From assembly GCF_022836495.1 (NCBI RefSeq), contig NZ_BQXM01000021.1, positions 1-64,000 on the forward strand: a DNA stretch of 64,000 nt. The letters are read 5' to 3'. The translations under genes and the position numbers were made by a program. The notes under the pieces were generated by a model that saw only the letters and a list, made by a program, of their open reading frames with translations, searched no databases and was not told the origin of the DNA. Origin of the DNA: Desulforhabdus sp. TSK (lineage in GTDB: Bacteria > Desulfobacterota > Syntrophobacteria > Syntrophobacterales > Syntrophobacteraceae). Numbering within the stretch: the first letter of the stretch is position 1; each line of letters begins with the position of its first letter. Below are positions 1-8,699 of this stretch, piece by piece.

Positions 1-1029
1 GCCCACAACGCTGTCTATGCCGCACTGCAAAGGGGCAAGGCCCTCGAAAAAATGCTTTATCTCGAAGAAGGTTACCTCATGCCCATGGACGGTACGGGCT
101 ATTTCTCCTCGGATAAGCTTTTCTCTGATGCCTGCATGATGAAAGTGAGCTCTACCGGTAAAGTCACATACTACCTGCAAATGCTGGGGGCCGCCATCGT
201 TCATCCGGAGCGGCGGGAAGTCATTCCCATGATTCCCGAGATCATATCGCGCCAGGACGGCACCGAAAAAAACGATTGCGAGATGAATGCCAGCAGGCGA
301 CTCATTGAACAATTGCGCCGGGAACACCCCCATCTCAAGATTGTCGTGACCCAGGACGCCATCAGCCCCAACGGTCCTTACATCCGTTTTCTCGGGGAAA
401 TGAACTGCCGTTTCATTCTCAATGTCAAAGAGACCGACCACGTCCACCTTTTCTCTCGCTTTGATGAGGCGATCAAGAAGGGCGAGGTGGCTGAGCTCAT
501 CTTGAATGAACCGGAAAAAGAGGACAGTTTCCACTACTTTCGGTGGGCGAACGGACTGCCCATTAACGCCTCCCATCAGGATGTTCTGGTAAATTTGCTC
601 GAGTATTACGAGGTGAATGGCAACGAAGCGAAACGGTTCTGTTGGGTTACGGACATTCCCCTGCAAAAAGAGAATGTCTACCGAATCATGAGAGCCGGCC
701 GTGCCCGGTGGAAAATCGAAAATGAGACCTTCAACACCCTCAAAAACCAGGGTTACAATTTCGAGCACAACTATGGGCTGGGCAAAGAGTACCTGAGCAT
801 GAACTTCGTAAAAATCATGATGCTCGCTTTCCTTGTGGATCAGGCCCAGCAACTGTGTTGCGCCCTGTTCCAGTCGGTGCTTAAGAAGCTTCGCACGAAG
901 AAGCTCCTCTGGGACCGGATGCGGGCTCTTTTTTGCTGCTTTCAGCTTGATTCCATGGAAATGCTCTATCGGGCTCTCCTCTGTGGATTTGTGAAGAACG
1001 AGCCCATCATCATTTCCGATAGCTCCTGA
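1..1029 (+). CDS. IS4-type DDE transposase, N-terminus outside the window
   Basis: The reading frame is open from base 1, so this is the C-terminal part of a longer transposase; the first in-frame ATG is at 52. Transposases of this group cut and rejoin insertion sequence ends in the nucleus-free cytoplasm using a D-D-E triad. Visible candidates are the Asp in MDGTGYFSS, the Asp in VTQDAISPNG and the Glu in RARWKIENETFNTLKNQG, the last resembling the YREK-type signature of IS4 relatives. The C-terminus is hydrophobic and Cys-rich. I cannot define the terminal inverted repeats because the left end is missing. The element abuts a broken gene at 1245-1517. Confidence 0.85.
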   Translation, partial: AHNAVYAALQRGKALEKMLYLEEGYLMPMDGTGYFSSDKLFSDACMMKVSSTGKVTYYLQMLGAAIVHPERREVIPMIPEIISRQDGTEKNDCEMNASRRLIEQLRREHPHLKIVVTQDAISPNGPYIRFLGEMNCRFILNVKETDHVHLFSRFDEAIKKGEVAELILNEPEKEDSFHYFRWANGLPINASHQDVLVNLLEYYEVNGNEAKRFCWVTDIPLQKENVYRIMRAGRARWKIENETFNTLKNQGYNFEHNYGLGKEYLSMNFVKIMMLAFLVDQAQQLCCALFQSVLKKLRTKKLLWDRMRALFCCFQLDSMEMLYRALLCGFVKNEPIIISDSS

Positions 1030-1244
1030 CAGGGCAGAAAATGTGCGACAAATTTACGATCAGTTCGGATTCCATGGCTTTCTCCCAGTGGCAGAGGGGA
1101 GACCTATTGCCATTTTTAAGCCCGATCTCAAGATTTCAGGGTATTTGACGACCCCATAGCATCAAATCGCCGTAACGACCTGCTTGCCGAGGGACCTACC
1201 GCGACAGATTTTGCCTCTTGCCACTGGGTAAGGTGCATTTTCGG

Positions 1245-1517
1245 TCAGAGCCGGGAATTGCTGGAGGATGGGTAGGCTTCCAGGTTCGACAAGGGCACTT
1301 TGAATTTCGAAATGGAATAAGTGCTGATGATATAGTCAAAATGCTTTTGATCAGGTTCTTCGGAGATCCACCCGAGTCCCGTCGCAGCCATGATTCTGCC
1401 GAAATCTCCGCTGTCCGCCATTCCGATGATCGGTTTCACATAGAGTATGCTCGCCATCATCGCAAACGCTAAGCACGCCGTAATGAATTCTATTTTCAAA
1501 TATTTGATTGTACCCAT
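1245..1517 (-). pseudogene. Remnant of a polytopic membrane protein, 3' end lost near an insertion element
   Basis: Ninety codons start at an ATG with a good ribosome site (GAGGTG, five bases upstream). There is one clear membrane segment near residues 9-28, followed by a conserved-looking stretch (MADSGDFGRIMAATGLGW). I recall this kind of N-terminus from large bacterial membrane proteins of several hundred residues, so the reading frame probably ends early because the rest was removed by rearrangement around the transposase gene. It follows the GT39-like gene at 1634 on the same strand and may once have belonged to that operon. The family assignment is tentative; it could also be a genuine short membrane protein. 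Confidence 0.45.
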
Positions 1518-1633
1518 GGAGCACCTCGGTAAAATTCAAGAACCCTTTCTGGGATGCGTGTTGACATGGCCGGAAAGAAAAGTGACTCATTGGACCGTGT
1601 GAGAGGAACACCTGCAAATGGGCAGATCCTTTA

Positions 1634-3130
1634 TTACTCTTCATGAGGCTGAAAGGAATTGGGAGTCGACGGATTTGCCGAATTGAGACTGCAGATGCCT
1701 TTAGCTGCAATGATCAAAAGAAATATAAACATGACATAACTATAACGACCCTGGGTTTCTAAAATACTATGGAGACCTGTGCCGGAAAGCACTAAGAGCA
1801 GAATTGGAGAGTATTTGAAAATATCCCGGTCGTAAAATAGCTTTAAGCATCCGACAGCACTTAATAAAATTATCAGCAAATGAAAATATTGAGCTACGCC
1901 GCCAAGGAATCCCTCATGTGATACAATCCGAGATGTCAAACGATTATCGGCCAATTTCAGTGTACTACAGTAATAGCCAAATGTGCCATCCGCCCAGGTC
2001 AGCACAGATTTGTACGCCATTAATTTAAGCGCTTCCTTAGGGTTTGAAGTGATCCTTTGAAAGACTTCTTGCCGTGCATACTCGTTGGCTTGAACAAAAG
2101 TGGGGTACGAGAAATATTTTTCGGCATCTTCTTTGTTCCAATGGCCGGCTGCGGACACGTTTGTGCCAACCAACAGGTTGAACATACCCTGGCTCAATGG
2201 GGTGATGTGATAGACCATTGTCATTGCCAAAAGGTAAAGAGCATAAACAGCCAGAAAACTGGCCGTCAATCCTGACACAATTTTCAATTTCAGAATTTTC
2301 GAAGTGTTGCCTGAGAGCACGAGGAAGAAAATGGAGGCTGCGAGTGCAGAGATTAAGGCATAACGGACAATGAATGCGAGACCCAGAAAAACGGCACAAA
2401 AAACAACATTCCGTAAACGATGTTTTGCCGCCTCTTTCAAAAGAAAATAAAACGCAACCAAAGCCAGGAAAACCGCCAGGTGCTCCGAGGCAAGGACACC
2501 AGACATCATGATTTGGGTTGGCCATAATACAAAGAGTATTGTTGTAATCCTTGCCACCAATGGGGTAGAAATTTGATCGGCGAGTTTGTAAATCAGAGGC
2601 ACGCAAGCCGCACCTAATAATAAATTGAAGAGTTTTCCAGTAAACAGACTATGTCCGACTAGAGAATACCATACTCCCAGGAAGAGAGGATACCCTCCTG
2701 CAGGGACCAGAACTTGTCTTGGTAGTGGTTGATTGATAGGTTCATATTTTGATAGCGAAGATGCAAGGGAGTCAAATGTTGCAAAGTCTGCGTGTGGTAT
2801 GGAACGGACAGAGATAAGCCAGACGATGCGTGTCATGATGAATGCTGTGATGCACAAGACAAGAAATCGCTTCTCGTCCAGGCCTTCTATGAAAAATATT
2901 ATGCTTCTTCCTGTCCACAACCATGCTACGACCAAAAAAGGAATTCCTGTAGTGAAATACCAAATATATGAATAGGTATTCCTTTGAATAGCAAAGAAAA
3001 AAACTACCAGAAAGAACCATCCCAAAAATAGAGAAAGAACACATATCAACGAATGGACATGGTTCCCCTGAATTCCTGTTGCTGATATAGTGTTTCCTTG
3101 CAACTCGTCGTGTTGTTCTCTATCTTCCAA
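1634..3130 (-). CDS. Membrane glycosyltransferase, ArnT/PMT-like (GT39 superfamily)
   Basis: This 498-residue protein has a short soluble N-terminus and about a dozen hydrophobic segments. After the third segment comes a loop with an acidic residue (SIPHADFATFDSLA), as in GT39/GT83 enzymes that take sugar from a polyprenyl-phosphate donor on the outer face of the inner membrane. The start appears to be TTG, with GGAG five bases upstream. Downstream of a DPM1/GtrB-like synthase and an SMR-like protein, it would be the final transferase of a three-part glycosylation module. The acceptor (LPS, protein or another glycan) cannot be told. Base composition is clearly more AT-rich than the flanking LPS genes. 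Confidence 0.75.
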   Translation of the reverse strand: MEDREQHDELQGNTISATGIQGNHVHSLICVLSLFLGWFFLVVFFFAIQRNTYSYIWYFTTGIPFLVVAWLWTGRSIIFFIEGLDEKRFLVLCITAFIMTRIVWLISVRSIPHADFATFDSLASSLSKYEPINQPLPRQVLVPAGGYPLFLGVWYSLVGHSLFTGKLFNLLLGAACVPLIYKLADQISTPLVARITTILFVLWPTQIMMSGVLASEHLAVFLALVAFYFLLKEAAKHRLRNVVFCAVFLGLAFIVRYALISALAASIFFLVLSGNTSKILKLKIVSGLTASFLAVYALYLLAMTMVYHITPLSQGMFNLLVGTNVSAAGHWNKEDAEKYFSYPTFVQANEYARQEVFQRITSNPKEALKLMAYKSVLTWADGTFGYYCSTLKLADNRLTSRIVSHEGFLGGVAQYFHLLIILLSAVGCLKLFYDRDIFKYSPILLLVLSGTGLHSILETQGRYSYVMFIFLLIIAAKGICSLNSANPSTPNSFQPHEE

Positions 3131-3153
3131 AAGATCTCCAATCTAAAAATATT

Positions 3154-3498
3154 TTATATGCTACCTTTTCCAAGAATAAAATATAAACCTACAATTATAA
3201 ATAGTATTCCTAATATGCCATATAAATTTAAAGGCTCTTTTAATATAAAAAATGATAATATATATACGAATACAAATGTTAAGGTGGTAAAGCCATAAAC
3301 CATATTGAGCCTGGCGAATGATAAAGCATAAATCCACATAATAGTACTCAGTCCATAAAAACACAGCCCCGTGAATATGCTTACATTTATGAATTTGCTG
3401 ATTGAATCTGCACGCTCCGCTCCTATTTTAAGCAATATTTGACCAAAACTGGCCAGTAATGAAGATGACAACAGCATCAGAAGTAATTTAATCTTCAA
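3154..3498 (-). CDS. SMR/EamA-type four-helix membrane protein, ArnE/ArnF-like
   Basis: The 114-residue product has four evenly spaced hydrophobic helices and the small-multidrug-resistance layout (SFGQILLKIGAE in helix 1, LKEPLNLYGILGILFIIVG in helix 4). Lying between a polyprenyl-phosphate glycosyltransferase and a GT39-like transferase, it most likely flips the lipid-linked sugar across the inner membrane, as ArnE/ArnF do. The start looks like TTG, overlapping the upstream gene by 11 bases, with AAGGA somewhat far upstream, so the exact start is uncertain. The gene is strikingly AT-rich compared with the window, which hints at transfer from another source. Confidence 0.7.
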   Translation of the reverse strand: MKIKLLLMLLSSSLLASFGQILLKIGAERADSISKFINVSIFTGLCFYGLSTIMWIYALSFARLNMVYGFTTLTFVFVYILSFFILKEPLNLYGILGILFIIVGLYFILGKGSI

Positions 3499-4438
3499 AG
3501 TTGAATTTTTCCTTTATGATAAAAAGGGGTCTTTTTTTGACTTCCATATATATCTTACCGATATACTCTCCCAATATGCCAAAAAAGATCAACTGGATCC
3601 CACCCAGGAAATAAACCGGCAGGACTGTAGAAGCCCATCCGGGGACTGATGCATGGCCCAGTGTCACAATCAAGACCCAGATGGATAGCAGGAGTGTGCC
3701 GATGAAGATCATGAATCCCAGTAAGGATGCGATGCGAAGGGGCACGGAACTGAAAGACGTGATCCCTTCGATGGCGAGGGAAATCATTTTCCTGAGAGGA
3801 TATTTCGTTTCGCCCGCATAGCGTTTTTCCCGGTCGTACTCGACGATGGAGTAATTGAAGCCCATCAGAGGGATTATGCCTCGAATGAACCGATTGATTT
3901 CTTCATATTTTTTGAATTCCCGCAAGACCCTTTGGGATAGAAGCCTGCAGTCTCCATGGTTGTAGAAGCAGTTGACCCCCATGAACAGCATCAGTTTGTA
4001 AAAGGCGAGAGCCGTGGCTCGCTTGAAGAACGTGTCTGTTTTTCTCTCTTTGCGGACCCCATAGACGATCTCTGAGCCGGACCGGTAAGCCTGAATCATT
4101 TCTTCAATGACTTCCGGCGGGTCTTGTAAGTCGGCGTCCAGGGAAACCGCCGCATCCCCTGTTGCATGATAGAGACCCGCTGTGAGTGCTGCCTGGTGAC
4201 CAAAGTTGTTGCTGAAGGATATGATTTTTATATTCTGATTTCGATTGGCCAATTCCTTCAATTTTTTTAGGGTAGAGTCTCTTGATCCGTCATTGACATA
4301 GATGATTTCGTAATGCGTGATGAGCGCAGTACGGATCCAGCCTTCCAGAAGCTGCTGCAGCCTCCTGTTTGTCTCCTCGATAACCTGCTCTTCATTATAA
4401 CAGGGGATCACAATACTCAATTTCAATGATGTGTCCAT
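3488..4438 (-). CDS. Polyprenyl-phosphate glycosyltransferase, GtrB/ArnC/DPM1-like (GT2)
   Basis: The 316-residue protein begins with a GT-A fold (LKLSIVIPCYNEEQVIEE), has the DXD-type motif within AAVSLDADLQDPPEVI, and ends with two membrane helices near residues 230-295. That is the arrangement of undecaprenyl-phosphate glucose or aminoarabinose transferases, which load a sugar from a nucleotide donor onto lipid carrier at the cytoplasmic face. The start ATG has GGAGGT nine bases upstream. It is the first gene of the module with the SMR-like and GT39-like genes. The sugar it transfers is not evident. Confidence 0.85.
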   Translation of the reverse strand: MDTSLKLSIVIPCYNEEQVIEETNRRLQQLLEGWIRTALITHYEIIYVNDGSRDSTLKKLKELANRNQNIKIISFSNNFGHQAALTAGLYHATGDAAVSLDADLQDPPEVIEEMIQAYRSGSEIVYGVRKERKTDTFFKRATALAFYKLMLFMGVNCFYNHGDCRLLSQRVLREFKKYEEINRFIRGIIPLMGFNYSIVEYDREKRYAGETKYPLRKMISLAIEGITSFSSVPLRIASLLGFMIFIGTLLLSIWVLIVTLGHASVPGWASTVLPVYFLGGIQLIFFGILGEYIGKIYMEVKKRPLFIIKEKFNFED

Positions 4439-4624
4439 GGGATAACGACCTCCAAAATGAATAAGCGCTTTCTGTCCTCTTCAGCCTTAAAAATCAAGTG
4501 GAATCCGATCGACGGATGGAACATTCCAAAATAGCCGTTCTTTTGTAATGGTGCATCTGGACTTGTTGTCCTGCAGAAGGATTCTCGTAAAATGAAATCA
4601 CCGGCTCGTAAATCGGTGGAGCTC

Positions 4625-5416
4625 TCACTGCCGCAGATATTGATCGATACCGTTCACGCACCAGGAAAGTTGGTTCCTGACGGTATTCTCTAGAAGCTGA
4701 TCGTTGACGGACAGGGAAGACAACGAGCAACGGGGATGGTACAAATGAAAGGCAAGTGCCGAAAATTTGATGTCCTGCCTCAGGACCCCGTTGTTCAACA
4801 TTCGTGCGGCGAATTCACTGTCCTCCCGGCCCCACCCTTCGAAATCTTCGTTGAATCCATTCACCGAGAGGGCGTCCGACATCCAGAAGGAAAAATTGCA
4901 GGTCCGTATGCCCCGCAATCCCTTCCTCCGGCCGGAAAAGCATCGGGTCATAAACGGAGACCGCAAGGCGTTCTTCCTGTTCATGAGCCCGGGTTCAAAG
5001 GGGGAAAAATCCATTTGCCGCGTGCGGAGCACCTGGACTGTCTTCTCCTCCGTGATGAGTACACGGGAGCCTTGGGAAAAATGGCCGGGCTTGGCGGCAG
5101 CTTTGTGGTCTTGGACGAAATCCTTATGGAGGATCATGTCTCCATCCACCAGAAGAATGTAGTCTCCCTGCGCCCGGGCCATGGCCTTATTGCGGATCAT
5201 GGCCGCGCGGAACCCCCGGTGGGATTGCCGGATGTGATGGATGGGGACGGGGGAGTCCTCCGCCAGGCGGTCCACACACCGCTTTGTTTCTTCCCCCGAG
5301 CCGTCGTCGGCGATGAGAATCTCCTCCGGGGGCCGCGTCTGCCGCAATGCGCTCAGGATGGAGAGCTCCAGGGCGTCAGGCCGGTCATAGGTGGTGATGA
5401 TCAGGGAAATCTTCAC
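4625..5416 (-). CDS. Family 2 glycosyltransferase with a GT27-like C-terminal region
   Basis: The 263-residue soluble protein opens with MKISLIITTYDRPDALELS, has DDGS near residue 38 and the metal-binding DGD within YILLVDGDMILHKDF. A later GWGREDSEFAARML block resembles the galactosyltransferase-type C-terminal domain, where WGxED contacts substrate. It probably adds a sugar during LPS core or O-antigen assembly. The start is GTG, overlapping the upstream stop codon by four bases (GTGA), which implies translational coupling with the preceding glycosyltransferase gene. The donor and acceptor sugars cannot be deduced. Confidence 0.8.
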   Translation of the reverse strand: MKISLIITTYDRPDALELSILSALRQTRPPEEILIADDGSGEETKRCVDRLAEDSPVPIHHIRQSHRGFRAAMIRNKAMARAQGDYILLVDGDMILHKDFVQDHKAAAKPGHFSQGSRVLITEEKTVQVLRTRQMDFSPFEPGLMNRKNALRSPFMTRCFSGRRKGLRGIRTCNFSFWMSDALSVNGFNEDFEGWGREDSEFAARMLNNGVLRQDIKFSALAFHLYHPRCSLSSLSVNDQLLENTVRNQLSWCVNGIDQYLRQ

Positions 5417-6162
5417 TTCAGATCTTCTTCGTAAAGCATCATGTATTTATAGAACACCCCATTGGCATTGGATACGGAGATCAAAAGGCCTACGTAGCCA
5501 TACAGAAAACCCTTCTGAAGGAAGTAGTTTTTCAGAAAACTGAAGCAGGCGTGTGAAACCGCCTTCAGCGGTGAGCTTTTCCTCCTGCCTCTGTTTTCAA
5601 CGGCGAAAAGTTTTGCATAGCTTTGAGTCTTATCCAAGAAGTCCGAAGCACTGTGAAATGAAAAATGCTCGATGGCGTGGTTCAAGGGGATGATTTGGGA
5701 TGTCCCGGCACTCACGATGCTGGCATGCACCAGGCAATCATTGTAGGAAGCATGGCGCCTGTTGTAGAGGCGCAGGACCCTGTCGGGATACCAGCCGCAG
5801 CATTTGATGTGCTTTTCGCGGTAAAAGTTTTTTCTTGGCAGGGAATAGATGCAATTTTCCTTCAGGGTCAATCGCTGGATCTCTTCCACTGCCTCCCGGG
5901 TCAGGACCTCGTCGCAGTCGATATTGAAAATCCAGTCGTGGGTTGCATGCCGCGCGGCAAGATTTTTCAGCTTCCCGATGCCCAGGAACTCCGATGTAAA
6001 AATCTTTACATTGGGAAATGCTGCCGCCATTTCCACCGTACGGTCGGTGGATTCGTTGTCCAGGACGATGACTTCATCGAATTCCCTGAGAGACGTCAAA
6101 CACCGCTCAATATGCTTCTGACCGTTCTTGACGAGGATTGTCACGCTGATGGGGTGGGCCAT
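5413..6162 (-). CDS. LPS core glycosyltransferase, WaaE/KdtX-like (GT2)
   Basis: I place the start at the ATG at 6162 (MAHPISVTILVKNGQ), because GGAGGT lies six bases upstream; an in-frame start eight codons earlier has no such site. The 249-residue product has VIVLDNESTDRT and the DCDE metal motif (WIFNIDCDEVLTREA), then a CCGWYPDRVLRLYNR block typical of the WaaE/KdtX branch, which adds a glucose-type residue to inner core heptose. It sits between O-antigen ligase and another glycosyltransferase in the LPS operon. The family is clear, the exact linkage is not. Confidence 0.82.
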   Translation of the reverse strand: MAHPISVTILVKNGQKHIERCLTSLREFDEVIVLDNESTDRTVEMAAAFPNVKIFTSEFLGIGKLKNLAARHATHDWIFNIDCDEVLTREAVEEIQRLTLKENCIYSLPRKNFYREKHIKCCGWYPDRVLRLYNRRHASYNDCLVHASIVSAGTSQIIPLNHAIEHFSFHSASDFLDKTQSYAKLFAVENRGRRKSSPLKAVSHACFSFLKNYFLQKGFLYGYVGLLISVSNANGVFYKYMMLYEEDLK

Positions 6163-6248
6163 CTTTCGACCTCCAATGAATGACATTGCCCGGCCTCACT
6201 GCAACCAGGACGGAATGCCCGATGAAACGGTTCGCCGGCGCACACGGC

Positions 6249-7439
6249 TTACGTGAAGGCTCCCGCGCGGCCGCAGTCTTTGTACAGAAAAGCGCTCAAG
6301 TAGACGAACACAATACAGGTGGAATGCCCCAGGAGGTAAGAATCGGTCATCATGGCCGTCATGAAAATGATGGGCAAAGCCAGTTTTGCATGTCTCGAAG
6401 GCCCTGAAGTGGACAGAGCGCACTTGATTTGAAAATAAAAGATGGACAGGAGTATCCATAACCCTGGAATGCCAAACTGGGCAAGCACCAGGAGATAATT
6501 GTTGTGGGGATTCACGGTGGTGACGACATCCGGTGTCTGGGACTGATTGATTTTATTATATTCACGAGGAAAATCGCCTGTTCCAACCCCAATGAGGAGG
6601 TTGTTTCTAATAATGTTCATTGTATTGACATAAAAAGTGATTCTGTCGTTCACATATTTGGAAGGTCTGTTCATTCTAAAAGTGGTAACTTCATCCACAA
6701 CGGCATCCACCCGCGCCTTGAAAACAGAGCTCGTGTGGTAGATAGCGATGAACAATAAAGGTATCAATAATGCAGATATCAGTACCGATTTTAGTCTATT
6801 GGATTCGAAATACTGGAACAAAATGATCACTATAACGAGAAAGTAAAGCACCTGTCCTGTGCGTCCAATTGTTACAAACATATTAATGCTCATGCTTATG
6901 AAAAGAATGAGATACAATATAGAGTACAGTCTGGATTGATTTCCAAAAATCAGCCTGTTCAAAATAAAATAGATGCAGATCGCCAGCAATACATTATAGA
7001 AGACATGGCTCATTAGAGTGAATTGAATGACCTTCATTATATTGAGATACGAAATCAAATGCGCTAGCGTCATCGCAGCAATGAAGCCACTGATGTAATA
7101 TTCCGAATCTTCTTCCTTCATGGCCGTCATCAGGATCGGGAGCATGAGAATTTTCCATTCCTTCCCGAGCATACGAAGCCCCCATTTCAAATCTTCCGTC
7201 CAGATGAGTCCCAGGGCATTCAAGAGGAAGAACGCAATAAATGCCAGGGCGACTTTGTTGTTTTTGATCTCTTCAAAGTGCTCTGTGAAATTTCCGCTGC
7301 AGCACCAGAGAAGGATGACGAGCAGGGCGACAAGGGTTCCACCCGACACCGAGAGAACCATCGCCAGACTGAGTGCGATCAAAAGGTATCGGTTGATGGT
7401 GGGGGCCTTAGACCAAACGGGCATGGCTGTCATCTGCAT
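6249..7439 (-). CDS. waaL: O-antigen ligase family protein (WaaL/Wzy-C type)
   Basis: This 396-residue protein has roughly ten to twelve membrane helices and a long periplasmic loop late in the sequence that contains GVGTGDFPREYNK and NPHNNYLLVLAQFGIPGLW, the hallmark of the Wzy_C/ligase family. WaaL joins polyprenyl-linked O-antigen to lipid A core on the periplasmic side of the inner membrane. The ATG follows directly on the TAA of the upstream waaC gene, so the two are probably translated together. An O-antigen polymerase (Wzy) is the alternative; location among core genes favours the ligase. Confidence 0.8.
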   Translation of the reverse strand: MQMTAMPVWSKAPTINRYLLIALSLAMVLSVSGGTLVALLVILLWCCSGNFTEHFEEIKNNKVALAFIAFFLLNALGLIWTEDLKWGLRMLGKEWKILMLPILMTAMKEEDSEYYISGFIAAMTLAHLISYLNIMKVIQFTLMSHVFYNVLLAICIYFILNRLIFGNQSRLYSILYLILFISMSINMFVTIGRTGQVLYFLVIVIILFQYFESNRLKSVLISALLIPLLFIAIYHTSSVFKARVDAVVDEVTTFRMNRPSKYVNDRITFYVNTMNIIRNNLLIGVGTGDFPREYNKINQSQTPDVVTTVNPHNNYLLVLAQFGIPGLWILLSIFYFQIKCALSTSGPSRHAKLALPIIFMTAMMTDSYLLGHSTCIVFVYLSAFLYKDCGRAGAFT

Positions 7440-8453
7440 TTAAAGGTCCGCCTCCTTCTTCGCCTGGATGATGCCGAGGACACGTTCCACCGAAAGGTTC
7501 TCCATGCATCGCACCTTTCCACACGTTTTTCTCCGGTAGCAGGGGGAGCAGGGGATTTCCTCCCGGATGATGGTGTGCATCGGTCCGTATGGGCCGGTCC
7601 GGTGGGGATTGGTAGGGCCGAAAATGGCGAAAACCGGAACCTGCAGGGCCGCTGCGATGTGCATGGGACCCGTATCATTGGATACCACGAATCTTGCGTT
7701 GCGGATGACGGCAAAGAGCTCTTTCATGGATGTCTTGCCCGCCAGGGAAAGGGCTTTCCCCCGTGAGGCGGCTGCCACCCCCTCCGCCAGTGGAATGTCG
7801 CCTTTCGCTGCCACAACAACCGATGGGAGGGGCAGACGCGAGGCCAGTTCGCCGAAGCGGTCGGGAGGCCATCGTTTGACTTCCGTTCCCGCGGACGGGG
7901 CCAGAACCGCATATTCTGCCGGCAGGGATTCTACAAGGGGAGTTCGGGTTGGAAAGGGGGGCAGGGGGAAAACCAGAGGAGAGGACTCGCAGCCTAAAAA
8001 GGCGGCCACTTTCATGTACCTCTCGACGGCGTGGATCTCCTTTCCGCCCCGGACACGATGCGTGTAAAAAAAAGGACTGCCCTCCCGGGCTTCCCGAAAA
8101 CCTATGCGGCAAGGCGCTCCTGTCGCCCACGCCATGAGGCCGCTCCGCAAAAGACCCTGCAGATCGATCACCAGGTCGAACCGCTCCCGCCGGAGCCCCC
8201 CTTGGAAATGCCTCAACTGAGCAAAGGTTTCCGGGAGCTTCGACAGCACCTTCCAGCGCTCCTTGTCGATGATCCACAGGCGCTGGATCATGGGGTGATC
8301 CTCGATCAGCCCCTGGAGCCCCCTCGCCACCACCCAGTGAATTTCAGCCTCCGGATAGCGCTGCCTGAGGGAATAGAGGAAGGGGAGACTGTGGACGATA
8401 TCCCCAAGCGCGCTGGGCTTGATGACGAGAATTTTGGTGTGGGGAACATCCAT
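7440..8453 (-). CDS. waaC: Lipopolysaccharide heptosyltransferase I
   Basis: I start this GT9 family protein at the ATG at 8453 (MDVPHTKILVIKPSALGDIV), which has AAGGTG six bases upstream and gives 337 residues; the frame extends further up without a better site. The N-terminal KPSALGDIVHSLP block, the central AVLAPSAGTEVKRWPP and the C-terminal SNDTGPMHIAAALQVPVFAI are standard for WaaC/WaaF enzymes, which transfer L-glycero-D-manno-heptose from ADP-heptose to Kdo-lipid A. The KxSALGDIVH form of the first motif favours heptosyltransferase I. It is followed immediately by waaL. Confidence 0.85.
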   Translation of the reverse strand: MDVPHTKILVIKPSALGDIVHSLPFLYSLRQRYPEAEIHWVVARGLQGLIEDHPMIQRLWIIDKERWKVLSKLPETFAQLRHFQGGLRRERFDLVIDLQGLLRSGLMAWATGAPCRIGFREAREGSPFFYTHRVRGGKEIHAVERYMKVAAFLGCESSPLVFPLPPFPTRTPLVESLPAEYAVLAPSAGTEVKRWPPDRFGELASRLPLPSVVVAAKGDIPLAEGVAAASRGKALSLAGKTSMKELFAVIRNARFVVSNDTGPMHIAAALQVPVFAIFGPTNPHRTGPYGPMHTIIREEIPCSPCYRRKTCGKVRCMENLSVERVLGIIQAKKEADL

Positions 8454-8549
8454 GTGGAGCACCTTTTCATCCGCAGCTTGCGCAGATTGGATCGTGATTG
8501 AGGTAATGATTGGCCTAAGGTAGCTCACAAATAACAGGCGACCAGCACC

Positions 8550-8621
8550 GTAGGAGCGGCTTCCAGCCGCGACATCGGAGAATCCGCCGTGCGCGTGGTC
8601 GGGGCTGGAAGCCGCTCCTAC
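8550..8621. repeat. REP-like palindrome with 19-base perfect arms
   Basis: GTAGGAGCGGCTTCCAGCC at 8550-8568 is exactly complementary to 8603-8621, with a 34-base spacer. Palindromes built on GTAGGAGCGGCTT are a recurrent extragenic repeat type in proteobacteria. It occupies the only sizeable gap in the LPS operon, between the lpxL-like gene and waaC, and could stabilise or end the upstream transcript. Confidence 0.8.
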
Positions 8622-8699
8622 AAAGCAAGCTACCCTTTAGGAGGTTTTTTGTATGGTGTTGTCTAAGATACTGCTTTCGTTGAGTTTATCCCTTTCGTG

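Noticed and set aside
1351-1710. 119-codon minus-strand open frame between the remnant and the GT39-like gene
   Set aside because: It overlaps the end of the GT39-like gene in another frame and has no ribosome site; the 1245-1517 frame is the one with a start signal.
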